A stretch of DNA of 34,611 nt, from positions 1 through 34,611 of the forward strand of contig UCJU01000033.1 of NCBI GenBank assembly GCA_900472925.1, given 5' to 3'. A program made the position numbers and the translations under genes. Position 1 is the first letter of the stretch, and each line of letters opens with the position of its first letter. Below, in pieces: positions 33,451-34,611 of the stretch. A model generated the notes under the pieces. It ran no database searches. It was not told the DNA's origin and saw only the letters and a program-made list of their open reading frames with translations. The stretch comes from Hyphomicrobiales bacterium (GTDB taxonomy: Bacteria; Pseudomonadota; Alphaproteobacteria; Rhizobiales; Rhizobiaceae).

Positions 33451-34250
33451 TCGCCGCCGTCCAGTCGAACATGGCTGCATCCACCCCCGATCTTTCGGGG
33501 GTGGAATTTACCACCAGCGCGGACGGCCTGCCCGTCGTACGTATAGGTGATCTGGTCCTTGCAAGGGTCATTTCACCCAGTGGATTTTCTTATCTTGGCC
33601 GTGCCGTCGCTATCCGCCGACCACTCGCAGAACTGACGCGCGCCGACTGCATCGGGCATGACGGTCGAATTGCTGACGAAGCCGAATTCCTAGCGCGTGT
33701 CGCTGAAGCTACCGCGCATAACGCGATCTCGCTAGCCTCAATCATGTGCGGACCCGCATGTCAGCGATTACCCCATGGGGTGGATCCCAGATGGCGGTCA
33801 TTTATGCCGATGGCATCGTCTTCCACATGACCTCCGGCCACGGTGGTCTCCATCTCTCAGCTGATCGTAGCACCAAGGTCCATCCTTTGTTACGCAAGGA
33901 CACGCCGTGGTATGAGGAAGACTGTAAGTGGGCGATCGTGGCGGTTACCTTCCCGGACCTGTCCCGACGCCTGGGAGATGATCCACGGCTGCGTGCTGGC
34001 CGAGGGCGAGAGCTGGGCCGAGGACCGTCGGGCGTTCGATCAACGCCACAGGAACGACTTCGTTGCCACCTCTGCGATCCTATCTGGCGAACACGCTGGC
34101 ATGACCGAGGTCGTGGCGGTCGTTAATAGTGACCGAAAGCCAGGCAACCATCGGCGTCGCTTCCTTGTCCCCAGTGAGGAGTATGCTGGTCGCGGCCGGT
34201 TCGGCTTTGTCATCGATCACGCGCGTCACGTCGAATATGACGGGCCATGA
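33447..34250 (+). pseudogene. Broken DUF7007-type gene (two frame changes)
   Basis: The region reads as one plasmid gene of the DUF7007 type in three pieces. Piece 1 (33447 to about 33740): MIAAVQSNMAASTPDLSGVE ... ADEAEFLARVAEATAHNAIS. Piece 2 (about 33741-33965, another frame): VRTRMSAITPWGGSQMAVIY, HMTSGHGGLHLSADRSTKVH, DTPWYEEDCKWAIVAVTFPD. Piece 3 (about 33975-34250, back in the first frame): PDAWEMIHGCVLAEGESWAE ... RRFLVPSEEYAGRGRFGFVI. The 1/2 junction needs a small indel. At the 2/3 junction TFPDL runs straight into PDAWE, where relatives, as I recall them, have about 20-25 more residues, so a deletion is likely. The start overlaps the parB-like stop (ATGA). Confidence 0.75.
33481..33504 (+). 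repeat. Perfect 10-bp hairpin inside the start of the DUF7007 gene
   Basis: CCACCCCCGA (33481-33490), loop TCTT, TCGGGGGTGG (33495-33504). It lies at codons 12-20 of the broken gene and lacks a T-tract. It could slow transcription or translation just after the parB-like gene; no known function. Confidence 0.6.
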
Positions 34251-34555
34251 TCGACCTCCGCACTTTGAAGGTGGCGAAAGCAATCGGCGCTCGGCGCGAG
34301 ACCCAGCTGCATCTCGATTGTCTGACGCGGCAGATTGCGGCGCGCGCCGGAAGACAGGCGACGACGGTGAGGGTCTGGAGCCGGGCGCGGCGCCGATCGG
34401 ATCCTCGTATTTACCATCAGGAGCTCGTGGACTGCCTCACCTTCGAGCATTGGGCCGAACTCGACATGATCGCTCGCAGAATGGCGATGAATGAGCAGGT
34501 CATCGGTGAATGCCAACGTCGCGATCATGAGCCTGTGCATCATCCGCCGATATAG
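34247..34555 (+). CDS. Hypothetical protein, coupled to the DUF7007 remnant
   Basis: A 102-residue basic protein: KVAKAIGARRETQLHLDCLT, RQIAARAGRQATTVRVWSRA, ELVDCLTFEHWAELDMIARR. The ATG overlaps the stop of the DUF7007 remnant (ATGA), showing that this was one operon. No recognised domain. Confidence 0.5.
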   Translation: MIDLRTLKVAKAIGARRETQLHLDCLTRQIAARAGRQATTVRVWSRARRRSDPRIYHQELVDCLTFEHWAELDMIARRMAMNEQVIGECQRRDHEPVHHPPI

Positions 34556-34611
34556 GGGACCCGAAACGGAGGCGCTGGTGCTGGACTTGCCTGGCTCGAT
34601 GTCATCGGCAG
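34527..34611 (+). CDS. Possible start of another gene, cut by the window edge
   Basis: From the ATG at 34527 the frame is open to the end of the window: MSLCIIRRYRGPETEALVLD, then LPGSMSSA. It overlaps the previous gene's end by 29 bases, and the composition looks coding. Too short to name. Confidence 0.35.
   Translation, partial: MSLCIIRRYRGPETEALVLDLPGSMSSA

Noticed and set aside
32720..33571. A 283-codon minus-strand open frame under the parB-like gene
   Set aside because: It is antisense to a well-supported gene, extremely Arg/His-rich, and has no family motif.

Overview
The window looks like DNA from a Rhizobiaceae member (Agrobacterium/Rhizobium group), probably a plasmid or chromid with accessory genes. 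This rests on GC-rich coding sequence and on the families present: E. coli-type pntA/pntB, the rhizobial 'PNP..VG.R' type of XRE regulator, a TraR/LuxR-type regulator, VapBC, HU, and a right-hand block (TOPRIM protein, DUF1419, N6-methylase/SF2 helicase, ParB-like protein, DUF7007) that I know from rhizobial plasmids and integrative elements. I saw no rRNA, tRNA, CRISPR array or replication initiator gene.

Layout. (1) 1-3841: a cupin protein and the proton-translocating transhydrogenase genes pntA-pntB. (2) 4159-8272: a regulatory and biosynthetic patch. It has a stand-alone LuxR-type HTH protein, a decayed XRE regulator with three frame changes, a complete AHL-type LuxR regulator, and a two-gene operon of a SAM methyltransferase and a large protein I do not recognise. 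No luxI is present. (3) 8621-10856: VapBC toxin-antitoxin, an HU protein with a strong terminator, and an XRE regulator divergent from a hypothetical gene with a structured leader. (4) 11151-17615: a compact operon for a family-5 peptide-type ABC importer (binding protein, two permeases, fused double ATPase) ending in a CapA-type metallophosphatase, followed by an opposing XRE regulator and a GNAT acetyltransferase. (5) 18749-20789: two direct copies of a ~185-bp transposase-less element with inverted ends, flanking an Rrf2 regulator and a divergent epoxide-hydrolase-like gene with palindromic sites between them. (6) 20881-22536, minus strand: an amidase-signature enzyme with a small AtzG-like partner.

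(7) 23019-34611: a plasmid-type block. The large methylase-helicase gene is split by a frameshift near 26550, and the DUF7007 gene is broken twice, so the block seems to be decaying. Between helicase and parB-like gene lie two candidate small RNAs. Each carries the 9-mer TCACCTCCC, complementary to a Shine-Dalgarno sequence, and each ends in a rho-independent terminator. An 8-mer fully complementary to the core of this motif occurs in the leader of the parB-like gene, in front of a 23-codon ORF that overlaps the parB-like start.

Most likely places for something undescribed: the LuxR/methyltransferase/unknown-protein module, the pair of anti-Shine-Dalgarno RNAs and the parB leader, and the ABC importer-CapA operon. 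All functional statements come from reading motifs by eye; no database search was run.
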